In this document: positions 15,534-24,246 of the stretch, in pieces
Numbering within the stretch: position 1 is the stretch's first letter
Layout: every line of letters starts with the position of its first letter
NCBI RefSeq assembly: GCF_002954665.1
Contig: NZ_MSCM01000001.1
Span: 1,119,794 to 1,177,869 of the forward strand
Source: Polaribacter glomeratus
GTDB taxonomy: Bacteria; Bacteroidota; Bacteroidia; Flavobacteriales; Flavobacteriaceae
Length of the DNA stretch: 58,076 nucleotides
Reading direction: 5' to 3'
The notes under the pieces: generated by a model
The model's database searches: none
What the model saw: only the letters and a program-made list of their open reading frames with translations
Told to the model about the DNA's origin: nothing
Position numbers and translations under genes: made by a program

Positions 15534-18365
15534 ATGAAATATTTACTCCTCCTCCTTTTTTCCTTACATTTTTCTGCACATTCACAAAGTTCAAAGAATG
15601 CGAATCAAGTAGCCACTGTTTTAGAATTTTCATCAAAATTAATAAAAGAAATTAAGACGTTACCAATAGACACTATTCAAAAAAGAAGTCTTTATTTACT
15701 ATCACTTATTAATAATAATAATAAAATAGATACTATTTCATCTATTCAACATGCAAGGTTAAAAGCATCATTAAATGTTATGGCTTTATATGCTACCAAA
15801 GATAAATTGGATTCTGTTAAATATTACAGAAACAGCATCATAAAAAACATATTTAAAGATTCTTTAAAATTAAATTTTGATTATAACAAAATATTAGCAT
15901 TTTCTGAATTTTATTATGCAGGAATAGAAGAGAAAAAATTAAATTATTCCGCAGCATTAGAGGCATACTACACTGCTTTTAATTTATTTAAAAGAACTAA
16001 AGACAAGCAAAAAACATTAACATGCCTTATAGAACTTATCAATTTACATTTAGTTACTAAAAATATAAGTTTAGCATACAGTACTTTTGACACATTAAAT
16101 GAAATTTTTAATGAGTATCAATTAAACCCTTTGATAGAATTAGACCCCTTATTAGGTAATCACATTCTTTTAGTTCATGGAAAGATTCTTTATGAAGACA
16201 AAAAATATAAACAATCTTTAGAAGTATTAAAAAATATAAACAAAAAATTATATAAATTAAACAGCCCTTATCTATTCGCATATAATAATGCAATTAGCTA
16301 TACTTATTTAGGTAATCATAAAATAGATTCTGCATTGATATTTGCAAAAAAAAATAGCAATGTGGCAGAACTTCCTTTGGAATACCTTTTTAGCAAAAAT
16401 AAATTATTCTCCCAGATATACATAGCCAAGAAAGAGTATAAAACTGCTGAAAAATATATTGATACAACTTTAAAAGTGTTAAAAGGATCTAACATGTCTT
16501 CGCATTCATATATTTATGATATAATGTCTAAAATTGAGGAAAATAAGGGGAATTACAAAAAAGCATTTCAATATTATACACAATATAAAGTTATAGAAGA
16601 TTCTATAAACTCTTTAGAATTAGAAAGAAAAGGGATTCTTATTAATTATAGTATTAGAAAAGAGTTAGTGCACTTTAAAGAAAGTACTAAAATTAGAGAA
16701 ACGCTTTTTAAAAAAAATACAGACATTCTTCTTCTAGTTATGGTATTAATTGTGGTAGTTATATTAAGTGCTTTTACTATAATTTCTATACATAAAAAAG
16801 AAAAGCGCCGTAAATTAAAACTTGAACTCGAATTTGTTAAAAAAACAGCCAAAGAAAGAAAGAAGTTCTTAGAAAACTTATCTCATGAAATAAGAACACC
16901 CATTTCTATTATAATTGGGTATTTAAACTTAATCAAGAATAATAGTATGAATACTGACAAAATTGTTTCGTATTCAGAAAAAACGATTGATACCAGTGAA
17001 CACATGATTGATTCTTTGAATAATTTTTTGACCCTCTCTAAATTAAACGTTGTTGAATTAAAAGCTAAAAAAACGCTGAAGCCATTTCGAAACTTCGTAG
17101 AGGAACTTGTTTTTTCTTTTGAAGCCTGTGCGAACTTAAAAAATCAAGGTCTGTATTACAAATCGAATATAAAAACAGAAGTTTCTATTGATTTTGAGTA
17201 TGAATATCTTAATAAAATAATATGCAACCTAATAATGAATGCTATTAAGTATACGAATACCGAAAAGACTATTTATGTGACCTCTAATATCGAAGAAAAA
17301 TATTATATCCTTACGGTTATAGATGAGGGCGTAGGTATTTCAATAAATGAATTAGATACTATTTTTAATCGTTTTCAACAAACAGAAAAAAACTCTGAGA
17401 ATGGTGGTTTTGGTATTGGGCTTTCTTTGGTGCATGAACTAGTAACAGTATTAAATGGAATTGTTAGCGTAAAAAGTGAACCAGATATTGGTAGTATTTT
17501 TACCGTACAGATCCCTTTAGAAATACCCCACCAATCTCTTTATGTGTGCACGGTAGCCCAAGAGTACCAATGTGTGCATGCCGTTAGAATGCACCCCAAA
17601 GTGTCTGTTAAGAATAATTTACCAAAAGCATTAATTGTAGATGATAATATTGAAATGATTTCTTATTATAAAGACTTGCTAGATACTAAGTTAAACTGCA
17701 CATTTGCATTTAATGGAGTAAAGGGCTTAGAAATAGCTAAACAGCAACAGTTTGATATTGTAATCTCTGATTATAAAATGCCTCAAATGAACGGTTTTGA
17801 GTTTAAAGCAGCACTAAATAAACTAGAGAACTACAAGAATATTCCGTTTATAATGATAACGGCAACGCCATTAATCATTTATGAAACTATCGAATTAAGT
17901 ATTGGCATAGACGATTGTATTACAAAACCTTTTAAGAATGAAGAGCTTTTAGCAAGAGTTCATAATTTACTTGAAAATACCATTTATAAAAATAAAGTTA
18001 AGAATATAGATAAAGATATTGTCGATTTTAGTGGGTCTTTTTCAGTGTTAATGGAAAAAATTAATCGTATTATTATTTTAAATATTGCAAATGAAGCGTT
18101 TAGTGTTAAAAATTTAGCCAAAGAGTGTGCTTTTTCACAGCAACATTTATCACTAATATTAAAAAAGAATACTGGCTTAACGCCTGGAAAACTTATATTA
18201 GAAATTCGTTTATTAAAGGCGTACGAGTATATTTTAAACCAAACCTATCAAACTTTAAATGAAGTTATTTATGCAGTGGGCTTAAACAGTAGAACGTACT
18301 TTAACAAAGTGTTTTTAAAAAGATTTGGTATTAAACCAAATGATCTATTAAAAAAAACGAATTAA
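15534..18365 (+). CDS. Hybrid two-component sensor/regulator with AraC-type output
   Basis: A 943-residue one-protein signalling system. Residues 1-17 form a signal peptide. A periplasmic region (about 20-390) is made of helical, TPR-like repeats (for example YSAALEAYYTAFNLFKR). A transmembrane helix lies at about 397-418. The kinase has a HisKA domain with phospho-acceptor His451 in FLENLSHEIRTP and an ATPase domain with the N box NLIMNAIKYT and G boxes DEGVGIS and GGFGIGLS. A receiver domain (about 700-820) carries the phosphorylated Asp746 in VISDYKM. A C-terminal AraC-type helix-turn-helix (about 850-940) ends RFGIKPNDLLKK. It lacks the beta-propeller sensor of sugar-responsive HTCS proteins, so the input is not a polysaccharide by default and remains unknown. 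No co-directional target gene follows. Confidence 0.92.
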   Translation: MKYLLLLLFSLHFSAHSQSSKNANQVATVLEFSSKLIKEIKTLPIDTIQKRSLYLLSLINNNNKIDTISSIQHARLKASLNVMALYATKDKLDSVKYYRNSIIKNIFKDSLKLNFDYNKILAFSEFYYAGIEEKKLNYSAALEAYYTAFNLFKRTKDKQKTLTCLIELINLHLVTKNISLAYSTFDTLNEIFNEYQLNPLIELDPLLGNHILLVHGKILYEDKKYKQSLEVLKNINKKLYKLNSPYLFAYNNAISYTYLGNHKIDSALIFAKKNSNVAELPLEYLFSKNKLFSQIYIAKKEYKTAEKYIDTTLKVLKGSNMSSHSYIYDIMSKIEENKGNYKKAFQYYTQYKVIEDSINSLELERKGILINYSIRKELVHFKESTKIRETLFKKNTDILLLVMVLIVVVILSAFTIISIHKKEKRRKLKLELEFVKKTAKERKKFLENLSHEIRTPISIIIGYLNLIKNNSMNTDKIVSYSEKTIDTSEHMIDSLNNFLTLSKLNVVELKAKKTLKPFRNFVEELVFSFEACANLKNQGLYYKSNIKTEVSIDFEYEYLNKIICNLIMNAIKYTNTEKTIYVTSNIEEKYYILTVIDEGVGISINELDTIFNRFQQTEKNSENGGFGIGLSLVHELVTVLNGIVSVKSEPDIGSIFTVQIPLEIPHQSLYVCTVAQEYQCVHAVRMHPKVSVKNNLPKALIVDDNIEMISYYKDLLDTKLNCTFAFNGVKGLEIAKQQQFDIVISDYKMPQMNGFEFKAALNKLENYKNIPFIMITATPLIIYETIELSIGIDDCITKPFKNEELLARVHNLLENTIYKNKVKNIDKDIVDFSGSFSVLMEKINRIIILNIANEAFSVKNLAKECAFSQQHLSLILKKNTGLTPGKLILEIRLLKAYEYILNQTYQTLNEVIYAVGLNSRTYFNKVFLKRFGIKPNDLLKKTN

Positions 18366-18464
18366 AAATGAGATAAAATGATTTTTGCTTTTATACCCAT
18401 TAGTGTACAATTAAAAAATATTTTAGTTTGATAAAACTTCTTAGAATAAGTGGTTCTGCGTTTT

Positions 18465-18570
18465 TTTTAATCGATAGAATTCCCCGATGCTTTGCGTCGA
18501 TAGTCAAGAGTAAAGTTTAAAAACCTTGGTTTTCATTAAACTAAAAATACGCTTCTTTCCGCTTGATACC
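18465..18570 (+). repeat. Dispersed repeat family B, copy 2
   Basis: Matches the minus strand of 11447-11545: TTAATCGATAGAATTC, CAAGAGTAAAGTTTAAAAAC, TTTTCATTAAACTAAAAATA and CCGCTTGATA, with a variable insert between the first two blocks. Confidence 0.75.
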
Positions 18571-18642
18571 TCGATAGCTCTACTTCGAGGTTGTTCATGG
18601 ATACCTCTCACTTTGTTAAATAATTTTAACAAGATAACACAG

Positions 18643-18750
18643 AGCGTTTTATTTTAAGTTGTATTTGTTTGTCAGGTAGTTAGAATAAAGTAGTAGTTTC
18701 TTGGGTCTAAAAGTGATGCGGTCTTGAGTCTTTTATAGCGCAACAATGAT
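18643..18750 (-). repeat. Dispersed repeat family A, copy
   Basis: On the minus strand: GACCGCATCACTTTTAGACC, then CAAGAAACTA, CTAACTACCTGACAAACAAA and ACTTAAAATAAAACGCTCT. The plus-strand end TATAGCGCAACAATGATTAA matches the tail of the copy at 7318-7516. Confidence 0.65.
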
Positions 18751-18812
18751 TAAAAATTAAAAAAATTAATTTATAAAAAACCAAGTCTTTAGTACTAAGT
18801 TTATAGTGATAA

Positions 18813-18876
18813 AAAGGGCAGTGCAAATAATATGTAAACCCCCGTTAACATACGTATTTGCGGAGATCTGCCCTTT
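18813..18876. other. Long imperfect palindrome (stable hairpin)
   Basis: Three nested stems: AAAGGGCAG with CTGCCCTTT (9 bp), GCAAATA with TATTTGC (7 bp) and TATGT with ACATA (5 bp), around a loop of about 12 nt containing CCCCCG. It has no T-run that would make it a typical terminator. It could be a structured RNA, a protein-binding site or a miniature element. Confidence 0.6.
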
Positions 18877-19120
18877 ACAATAAAACCAAACTTCTATACA
18901 TCAAAATTAGGTGATTTGTACTTGATCTGTATATGTAAAGTGAATAGTAACTAACTGTATTTACTAATTAATGTCCCAAAAAGAATATTTTTGTACTTAA
19001 TTTTAAATTAAGCGCTCTTTTAAATTGAAAAAATTATAATTGATCAAAAATCGATTTGTTTTAAAAATATTTAAACAATTATTAACCCGTTCTGCGATTT
19101 GAGTTAAAAAACTTATTGGA

Positions 19121-19426
19121 ATGACACATCGAGTAATCCCGTTTTTGTGCGGGATTTTATCGATATGCAATTATAAATTATTTCTACATAACGGTTCTCG
19201 ATACAATTTCGATGAAAAATCGAAATCACTCGAACTGACAACAATCGTAACTATAAAAAACGCTGTCACATCGAGTGATGCCGTTTTTGAGCGGGATTGT
19301 ATCGAGATGCCGATACAATTTCGATGAAAAATAGAAATCACTCGAACTGGCAACAAACGTAATTACTAACAACATTGTCACATCGAGTAATCCCGTTTTT
19401 GAGCGGGATTGTATCGAGATGCAGTT
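19121..19426. repeat. REP-like palindromic repeat cluster, left
   Basis: Three units of an element with two hairpins: a first part TCACATCGAGT.ATCCCG with a pairing CGGGATTGTATCGAGATG, and a second part CGATACAATTTCGATGAAAA with a pairing ATCGAAATCACTCGAACTG. Units start near 19121, 19262 and 19376. The same element occurs at 23968-24107. It ends 11 bp before the HU-like gene's stop. Confidence 0.85.
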
Positions 19427-19436
19427 ATAAATTAAC

Positions 19437-19832
19437 CTACAACAACCTACCTTCTTTGTAAACATCGATACCCGCTTGTAATTTTCTTTTTAATTTTAAA
19501 GACGGCTGATAATTAACATGAAATTTCTTGATGTTTCTTTTAACACTTAATAGTTCTGGCGTTTCTGCTGCGGTGCCTTTAAAACCCATTTTAAACTTGC
19601 CAACATCGCCTAAATCTACAATTTTGCCATCCCTTAAAAAAAAATCTAATTTTGTTCCCAACGCAATTAGCACCGCTTTTACATCTACACTATGCAATGT
19701 GCACTCCTGGCTAATGTATTCGCTTAGGCTATCTAAATCTATAGTACCTGTATTTACTGCCTGTAAAATATATTGATTTTTTTTATCGCCAATATTATTG
19801 CTCCTTTTGGTAATTCTGTATCGTAATGCCAT
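19437..19832 (-). CDS. HU-family DNA-binding protein
   Basis: A 131-residue protein of the Bacteroidota HU-like family, which is longer than canonical HU (about 90 residues). Visible features are an N-terminal ITKRSN segment, the helical dimer part SLSEYISQECTLHSVDVKAVLIALG, the strand FLRDGKIVDLGDVGKFKMGFKG (the HU-like GRF turn), and a lysine-rich tail with KKFHVNYQPSLKLK. It probably binds and bends DNA. Paralogues of this type are common in accessory DNA and beside restriction genes or phage genes. It is transcribed away from the restriction-modification gene, with the TTGTACAA repeats between them. Confidence 0.8.
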   Translation of the reverse strand: MALRYRITKRSNNIGDKKNQYILQAVNTGTIDLDSLSEYISQECTLHSVDVKAVLIALGTKLDFFLRDGKIVDLGDVGKFKMGFKGTAAETPELLSVKRNIKKFHVNYQPSLKLKRKLQAGIDVYKEGRLL

Positions 19833-19920
19833 ATTTTAAATTTAATTTCTGTATCTTGCTCTACCTATTTAGACACTTGGTTTCTACAAGTTACAATTTA
19901 ACAATATACTTTTATTAATT

Positions 19921-19976
19921 TTATTGTACAAGTTTTACAAATTTATTGTACAACTTTTATACATTTATTGTACAAT
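19921..19976. promoter_or_regulatory. Three phased TTATTGTACAA repeats (candidate operator)
   Basis: TTATTGTACAA occurs at 19921, 19943 and 19965, a period of exactly 22 bp (two helical turns). Each contains the perfect palindrome TTGTACAA. They lie in the 328-bp divergent region between the HU-like gene and the restriction-modification gene, so they are likely binding sites controlling one or both. Confidence 0.65.
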
Positions 19977-20160
19977 AATTATACAAAACCTTAGCTGCAA
20001 ACAAGTAAAACCTTATAAGCTTTGTACTAAAACCTTATAAGCAACTAAGTAAAAGTTTATACACAATTAAAAGCATTGTTAGTAAGCTCATTTTATATTG
20101 CTATTAAATCATAAAAAAGACTATTTTTAAACTTTAATTGCTAGAAAATATAATTGACAC

Positions 20161-23100
20161 ATGACTTTAGAGAGCTATATAGACAACCTAAACCAAAGGT
20201 ATACACTTGGTAACGCAACAGAACATACTTTTAGAGGCGATTTACAACAACTATTAGAAACCATTTTACCAGATATTAGAGCAACCAACGAGCCTAAAAG
20301 GCAATCTTGTGGTGCACCAGATTATATTTTAACTAAAAAAGACATTCCAGTTGGGTTTATAGAGGCGAAAGATATTGGCGATAAAGATTTAGAGGGTAAA
20401 AAGAAAACGGGTAATAAAGAACAGTTTGATAGATACAAGGCTTCTTTAACCAACCTTATTTTTACCGATTATTTAGATTTTCATATCTACCAAGATGGTG
20501 CGTTTATTACCAAAATTGCCATTGCAGAAGTAGTAAATAATCAAATAAAACCCATTAAAGAAAACTTTGAAACTTTTACCAATCTTCTTAAAGATTTTGC
20601 AACGCATGTTGGCCAAACTATAAAAAGTTCTAAAAAGTTGGCAGAAATGATGGCGGGTAAAGCGCGCTTATTGTCTGATGTTATTGAAAAAGCACTAACG
20701 AGTGACGAAAACCATCAAGAAGATAGTACTCTTAAAGAGCAAATGTTGGCTTTTAAAGATATTTTAATTCATGATATTACACCCAAAGGTTTTGCAGATG
20801 TATATGCACAAACAATTGCGTATGGCATGTTTGCTGCTCGTTTGCACGACCCTACTTTAGATACGTTTAGCCGTCAAGAAGCAGCAGAACTCATTCCTAA
20901 ATCGAACCCGTTTTTAAGAAAATTGTTTGGGTACATTGCCGGACCCGATATTGATGACCGTATTAAATGGATTGTAGAAAACTTATCAGAAATCTTTTTA
21001 GCGTGTAACGTAGAAGATATTTTAAAGAATTATGGGAAATCTACCAAAATGGAAGACCCAATTATCCATTTTTATGAAACCTTTTTAGCAGAATACGACC
21101 CAAAACTGCGTAAAGCAAGAGGTGTTTGGTACACGCCTGCGCCTATTGTAAACTTTATTGTGCGTGCGGTTGATGATATTTTAAAAACCGAGTTTAACCT
21201 ACCGCAAGGTTTGGCAGACAGCTCTAAAACTACCGTAAAAGTACAAACGGATATTGCCAATAAAAACTTTAAAAGTGGTTATACAGAAGTAGAAAAAGAA
21301 GTACATAAAGTGCAAATTTTAGACCCAGCAACGGGAACAGGAACCTTTTTGGCGGAAGTTATAAAACACGTTCATAAAAAGTTTAAAGGGCAAGAAGGCA
21401 TTTGGAGCAGCTACGCAGAAAACAATTTATTGCCTCGTTTAAATGGATTTGAATTGCTGATGGCTTCTTATGCAATGGCTCACTTACAAATAGACTTATT
21501 GTTAAAAGAAACGGGATTCAAAGCCACCAAAAACCAACGAACCAAAGTGTATTTAACCAATTCTTTAGAAGAATATCACCCAGATACGGGTACCTTATTT
21601 GCCAATTGGTTAAGTAGCGAAGCCAACGAAGCCAACCATATTAAACGCGATACGCCTGTGATGTGTATTATTGGAAATCCGCCGTATGCAGTAAGTAGTA
21701 CTAATAAAGGAGCATGGATTGAAAATCTTTTAATTGATTATAAAAAAGATTTAAATGAAAGAAGTTATAATTCTCTTTCTGATGATTATGTTAAGTTTAT
21801 TCGATACGGACAATATTATATTGAAAAAAATGGAGAAGGTATCCTAGCTTATATTTCTAATAATAGTTTTATTGATGGAATTGTTTTTAGACAAATGCGT
21901 AAAAACATTTTAGAGACTTTTGATAAAGTCTATATTTTAGATTTGCATGGTAATGCTAAGAAAAAAGAAACAGCACCAGACGGAAGTCCAGACCAAAATG
22001 TATTTGATATTATGCAAGGCGTTTCCATTAATATCTTTGTGAAAACAGGCAAAAAGAAAACAAATGAATTAGGACAGGTTTTGCATTATGACTTGTTTGG
22101 TAAAAGAGAGTTTAAATACGATTTTCTGAAAGAAAACTCAATTAATCCTATCAATTGGAATCACATTAAAAATAAACAACCAAACTATCTATTTATACAA
22201 AAAAACTATGATGGTATTAAAGAATATGAGTCTGGAATAAAAATAGACAAATTAATTAACTTCAAAGCTAGTGGAATGGTTGGCGGCAGAGATTCAATTG
22301 TTGTTAATTTAAAAGATGATTTTAATAGTTTAATTGATGATTTTCAAAACAAAACAGTAGAGGATATTCAAAGTAAATATGGCTTAAAAGATAGCAGAGA
22401 TTGGTCAATAAAAAATGCTATTAAAGATTTAAACTCGTCAACTGAAATCAGAGTTCTACCAACAATGTACAAGGCTTTTGATAAACGTTACGTATTATAT
22501 ACTGGTAAAACAAAAGGAATTGTTCAATATCCAAGACAAGAATTAGTTAGACAATTTAATAATCAAAATCTTGGATTGTCTTTAATGCGAAGTATAATTC
22601 CTAATGATAAATTCAACCAGATTATGGTTACAAACTGTATAATTGATAAGAACTTTTATAGTTATCAAACTTATAACTTTCCATTATATTTATATCCAGA
22701 GGAAAACAATCAAATATCTATAGAAAATTCATCCGTAGAAAGAACTCCAAACCTAAATTTAAAAATAGTAAACGAAATTGCTAAAAAGTTAGGGTTGGTG
22801 TTTGTAAATGAAAAAGAAACGGATGGTAAAGTTACAGATTGCTTCGTTCCTCGCAATGACGGAAGTTTTAGCAATGACAGAGAAAATGGCAATGACGTTT
22901 CTAATTTAACAACTTTTGCGCCTATTGATATTTTAGATTATATCTATGCGGTTTTACACAGTCCAACCTACAGAGAAAAATACAAAGAGTTTTTAAAGAT
23001 AGATTTTCCAAGAGTTCCGTATCCGAAAGACACAAAAACCTTTTGGAAATTGGTACAATTAGGCGGCGAAATAAGACAGTTACACTTATTAGAAAGCGAG

Positions 23101-23460
23101 AAAGTAAACGACTTTATTACCAATTATACAGGTGAAGGCGATAATGTTATCCGCAGAAAAATAACCAAAACAGATATTGGTTTTGAGCCAAACGTCATTG
23201 CGAACAGCGTGAAGCAATCTGTTACTGCAAATGACGTTTTAGGCAAAGTTTGGATAAACGACACTCAATATTTTGATAATGTGCCCTTAATTGCTTGGGA
23301 GTTTTATATTGGCGGATATCAACCTGCACAAAAATGGTTAAAAGACCGTAAAGACCGCGTATTAGAATTTGATGATATTTTTCATTATTCAAAAATTATT
23401 GTTTCGCTTACTGAAACGCATCGTTTAATGCAAGAAATTGATGCGATTGAAATTGAATAA
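20161..23460 (+). CDS. Fused restriction endonuclease/adenine methyltransferase (type IIG-like)
   Basis: A 1099-residue single-chain restriction-modification enzyme of the Eco57I-like group. The N-terminal nuclease of the PD-(D/E)xK type has Asp54 in CGAPDY and Glu68-Lys70 in FIEAK. A helical connector runs to about 300. The N6-adenine methyltransferase has the SAM-binding motif DPATGTGTF (from residue 388) and the catalytic NPPY (Asn506 onward). The C-terminal part (about 660-1099) would hold target recognition. No helicase domain is present, which separates it from type ISP enzymes. Such enzymes cut beside, and methylate within, an asymmetric site, protecting against phage DNA. Two stretches (about residues 890-915 and 1011-1026) are palindromic repeats read in frame. 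No separate specificity or methylase gene is nearby. Confidence 0.88.
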   Translation: MTLESYIDNLNQRYTLGNATEHTFRGDLQQLLETILPDIRATNEPKRQSCGAPDYILTKKDIPVGFIEAKDIGDKDLEGKKKTGNKEQFDRYKASLTNLIFTDYLDFHIYQDGAFITKIAIAEVVNNQIKPIKENFETFTNLLKDFATHVGQTIKSSKKLAEMMAGKARLLSDVIEKALTSDENHQEDSTLKEQMLAFKDILIHDITPKGFADVYAQTIAYGMFAARLHDPTLDTFSRQEAAELIPKSNPFLRKLFGYIAGPDIDDRIKWIVENLSEIFLACNVEDILKNYGKSTKMEDPIIHFYETFLAEYDPKLRKARGVWYTPAPIVNFIVRAVDDILKTEFNLPQGLADSSKTTVKVQTDIANKNFKSGYTEVEKEVHKVQILDPATGTGTFLAEVIKHVHKKFKGQEGIWSSYAENNLLPRLNGFELLMASYAMAHLQIDLLLKETGFKATKNQRTKVYLTNSLEEYHPDTGTLFANWLSSEANEANHIKRDTPVMCIIGNPPYAVSSTNKGAWIENLLIDYKKDLNERSYNSLSDDYVKFIRYGQYYIEKNGEGILAYISNNSFIDGIVFRQMRKNILETFDKVYILDLHGNAKKKETAPDGSPDQNVFDIMQGVSINIFVKTGKKKTNELGQVLHYDLFGKREFKYDFLKENSINPINWNHIKNKQPNYLFIQKNYDGIKEYESGIKIDKLINFKASGMVGGRDSIVVNLKDDFNSLIDDFQNKTVEDIQSKYGLKDSRDWSIKNAIKDLNSSTEIRVLPTMYKAFDKRYVLYTGKTKGIVQYPRQELVRQFNNQNLGLSLMRSIIPNDKFNQIMVTNCIIDKNFYSYQTYNFPLYLYPEENNQISIENSSVERTPNLNLKIVNEIAKKLGLVFVNEKETDGKVTDCFVPRNDGSFSNDRENGNDVSNLTTFAPIDILDYIYAVLHSPTYREKYKEFLKIDFPRVPYPKDTKTFWKLVQLGGEIRQLHLLESEKVNDFITNYTGEGDNVIRRKITKTDIGFEPNVIANSVKQSVTANDVLGKVWINDTQYFDNVPLIAWEFYIGGYQPAQKWLKDRKDRVLEFDDIFHYSKIIVSLTETHRLMQEIDAIEIE
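22834..22900 (-). repeat. Palindromic repeat inserted in frame in the restriction-modification gene
   Basis: Contains the widespread repeat ACAGATTGCTTCGTTCCTCG followed by CAATGACGG, and then two more GCAATGAC units up to AATGACGTT. It adds roughly 22 codons (translated TDCFVPRNDGSFSNDRENGN) without breaking the frame. The element is inverted relative to 23191-23238. Confidence 0.75.
23191..23238 (+). repeat. Second in-frame palindromic repeat in the restriction-modification gene
   Basis: A 48-bp element bounded by AACGTCATTGC and GCAAATGACGTT (an almost perfect inverted repeat), with GTGAAGCAATCTGT in the middle. Forty-eight bp is 16 codons, so the frame is kept (translated NVIANSVKQSVTANDV). 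Confidence 0.8.
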
Positions 23461-23544
23461 ACAGCTTAAATATTTTGCTAGGTTTTAAATATCTAATAAG
23501 TATTTTAGCTAAAAAATGTAGGTATAAATTATAACAAAATTAAA

Positions 23545-23889
23545 ATGACAACAAAAATCATAGACATTAACGAAGTTACAATCAAAAATTATGTCGAATC
23601 TTTGCGACCAGAAGATCTAGAAATTAGAAAACAAATAGATATTGGGTATACATATAACACAAATGTTGTTAACTTATTTGAAATAAGACCTCAATGGGAC
23701 AACCCATCAGAGACGCTAAACATGGAGTTTGCAAGAATTAAACATGTTAAATCTACAAAAATTTGGAAACTATATTGGATGCGTGCCAGTGGTAAATGGG
23801 AACTCTATGCACCCTTCCCAGAATCTACACATTTAAGTAAAATTATAGCAATTATTAAAGAAGATAAGCACAGTTGCTTTTTTGGATAA
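23545..23889 (+). CDS. DUF3024 family protein
   Basis: A 114-residue soluble protein that matches the DUF3024 pattern along its length: RPEDLEIRKQIDIGYTY near the start, FEIRPQWDNP, the core FARIKHVKSTKIWKLYWMRA and SGKWELY, and the typical end DKHSCFFG. The family is small, cytoplasmic and of unknown function. It starts 84 bp after the restriction-modification gene on the same strand and may share its transcript. Its position inside the repeat-bracketed island suggests it travels with the restriction gene. Confidence 0.85.
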   Translation: MTTKIIDINEVTIKNYVESLRPEDLEIRKQIDIGYTYNTNVVNLFEIRPQWDNPSETLNMEFARIKHVKSTKIWKLYWMRASGKWELYAPFPESTHLSKIIAIIKEDKHSCFFG

Positions 23890-23967
23890 TTGCAAAATTG
23901 CATTTTAACACCGAATTTGTAATGCCATAAAAAAGTCGCTTTTACTTGTTAATAAGTACAAAACCAA

Positions 23968-24107
23968 CCGTTTTTGGTAAGGATTGTATCGAGATGCAAT
24001 AATAACGCTGTCACATCGAGTAATCCGGTTTTTGGACGGGATTGTATCGAGATGCCGATACAATTTCGATGAAAAATCGAAATCACTCGAACTGACAACA
24101 ATCGTAA
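23968..24107. repeat. REP-like palindromic repeat cluster, right
   Basis: One complete unit plus the end of another: GGATTGTATCGAGATG, then CTGTCACATCGAGTAATCC, GATTGTATCGAGATGCCGAT and CAATTTCGATGAAAAATCGA leading to CACTCGAACTGACAACAATC. Same element as 19121-19426, on the other side of the restriction-modification gene. Confidence 0.85.
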
Positions 24108-24183
24108 TATTTAATGCTTACTTTTTAAACTCTAAATTGCAATTCTAGGTTTTTCCCAAAGAGGTTTAGTGGCTAAGCAAAAA

Positions 24184-24225
24184 AAAGCGGAACGAACTTA
24201 GTCTTAACTTAGTTTGTTCCGCTTT
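24184..24225. terminator. Hairpin terminator
   Basis: Fifteen-bp stem AAAGCGGAACGAACT / AGTTTGTTCCGCTTT with one G-T wobble and a 12-nt loop. On the minus strand it follows the SHOCT protein gene and ends in a T-run. The A/T flanks could also stop transcripts from the left. Confidence 0.8.
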
Positions 24226-24246
24226 AAAATAAATAGAATGCTGTTT

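Larger units (their letters stand above)
18366..19120. other. Intergenic region rich in repeats
   Basis: About 750 bp without a gene, holding family B copy 2 (18465-18570), family A copy (18643-18750) and a long imperfect hairpin (18813-18876). It leads into the REP-like cluster at 19121. Confidence 0.6.

Noticed and set aside
18813..18876. Integron attC site
   Set aside because: The palindrome has no correctly placed GTTRRRY end or RYYYAAC core pair, and no integrase gene is nearby.
19121..19426. CRISPR array
   Set aside because: Repeats are palindromic REP-like units of varied spacing with similar sequence between them; no unique spacers and no cas genes.
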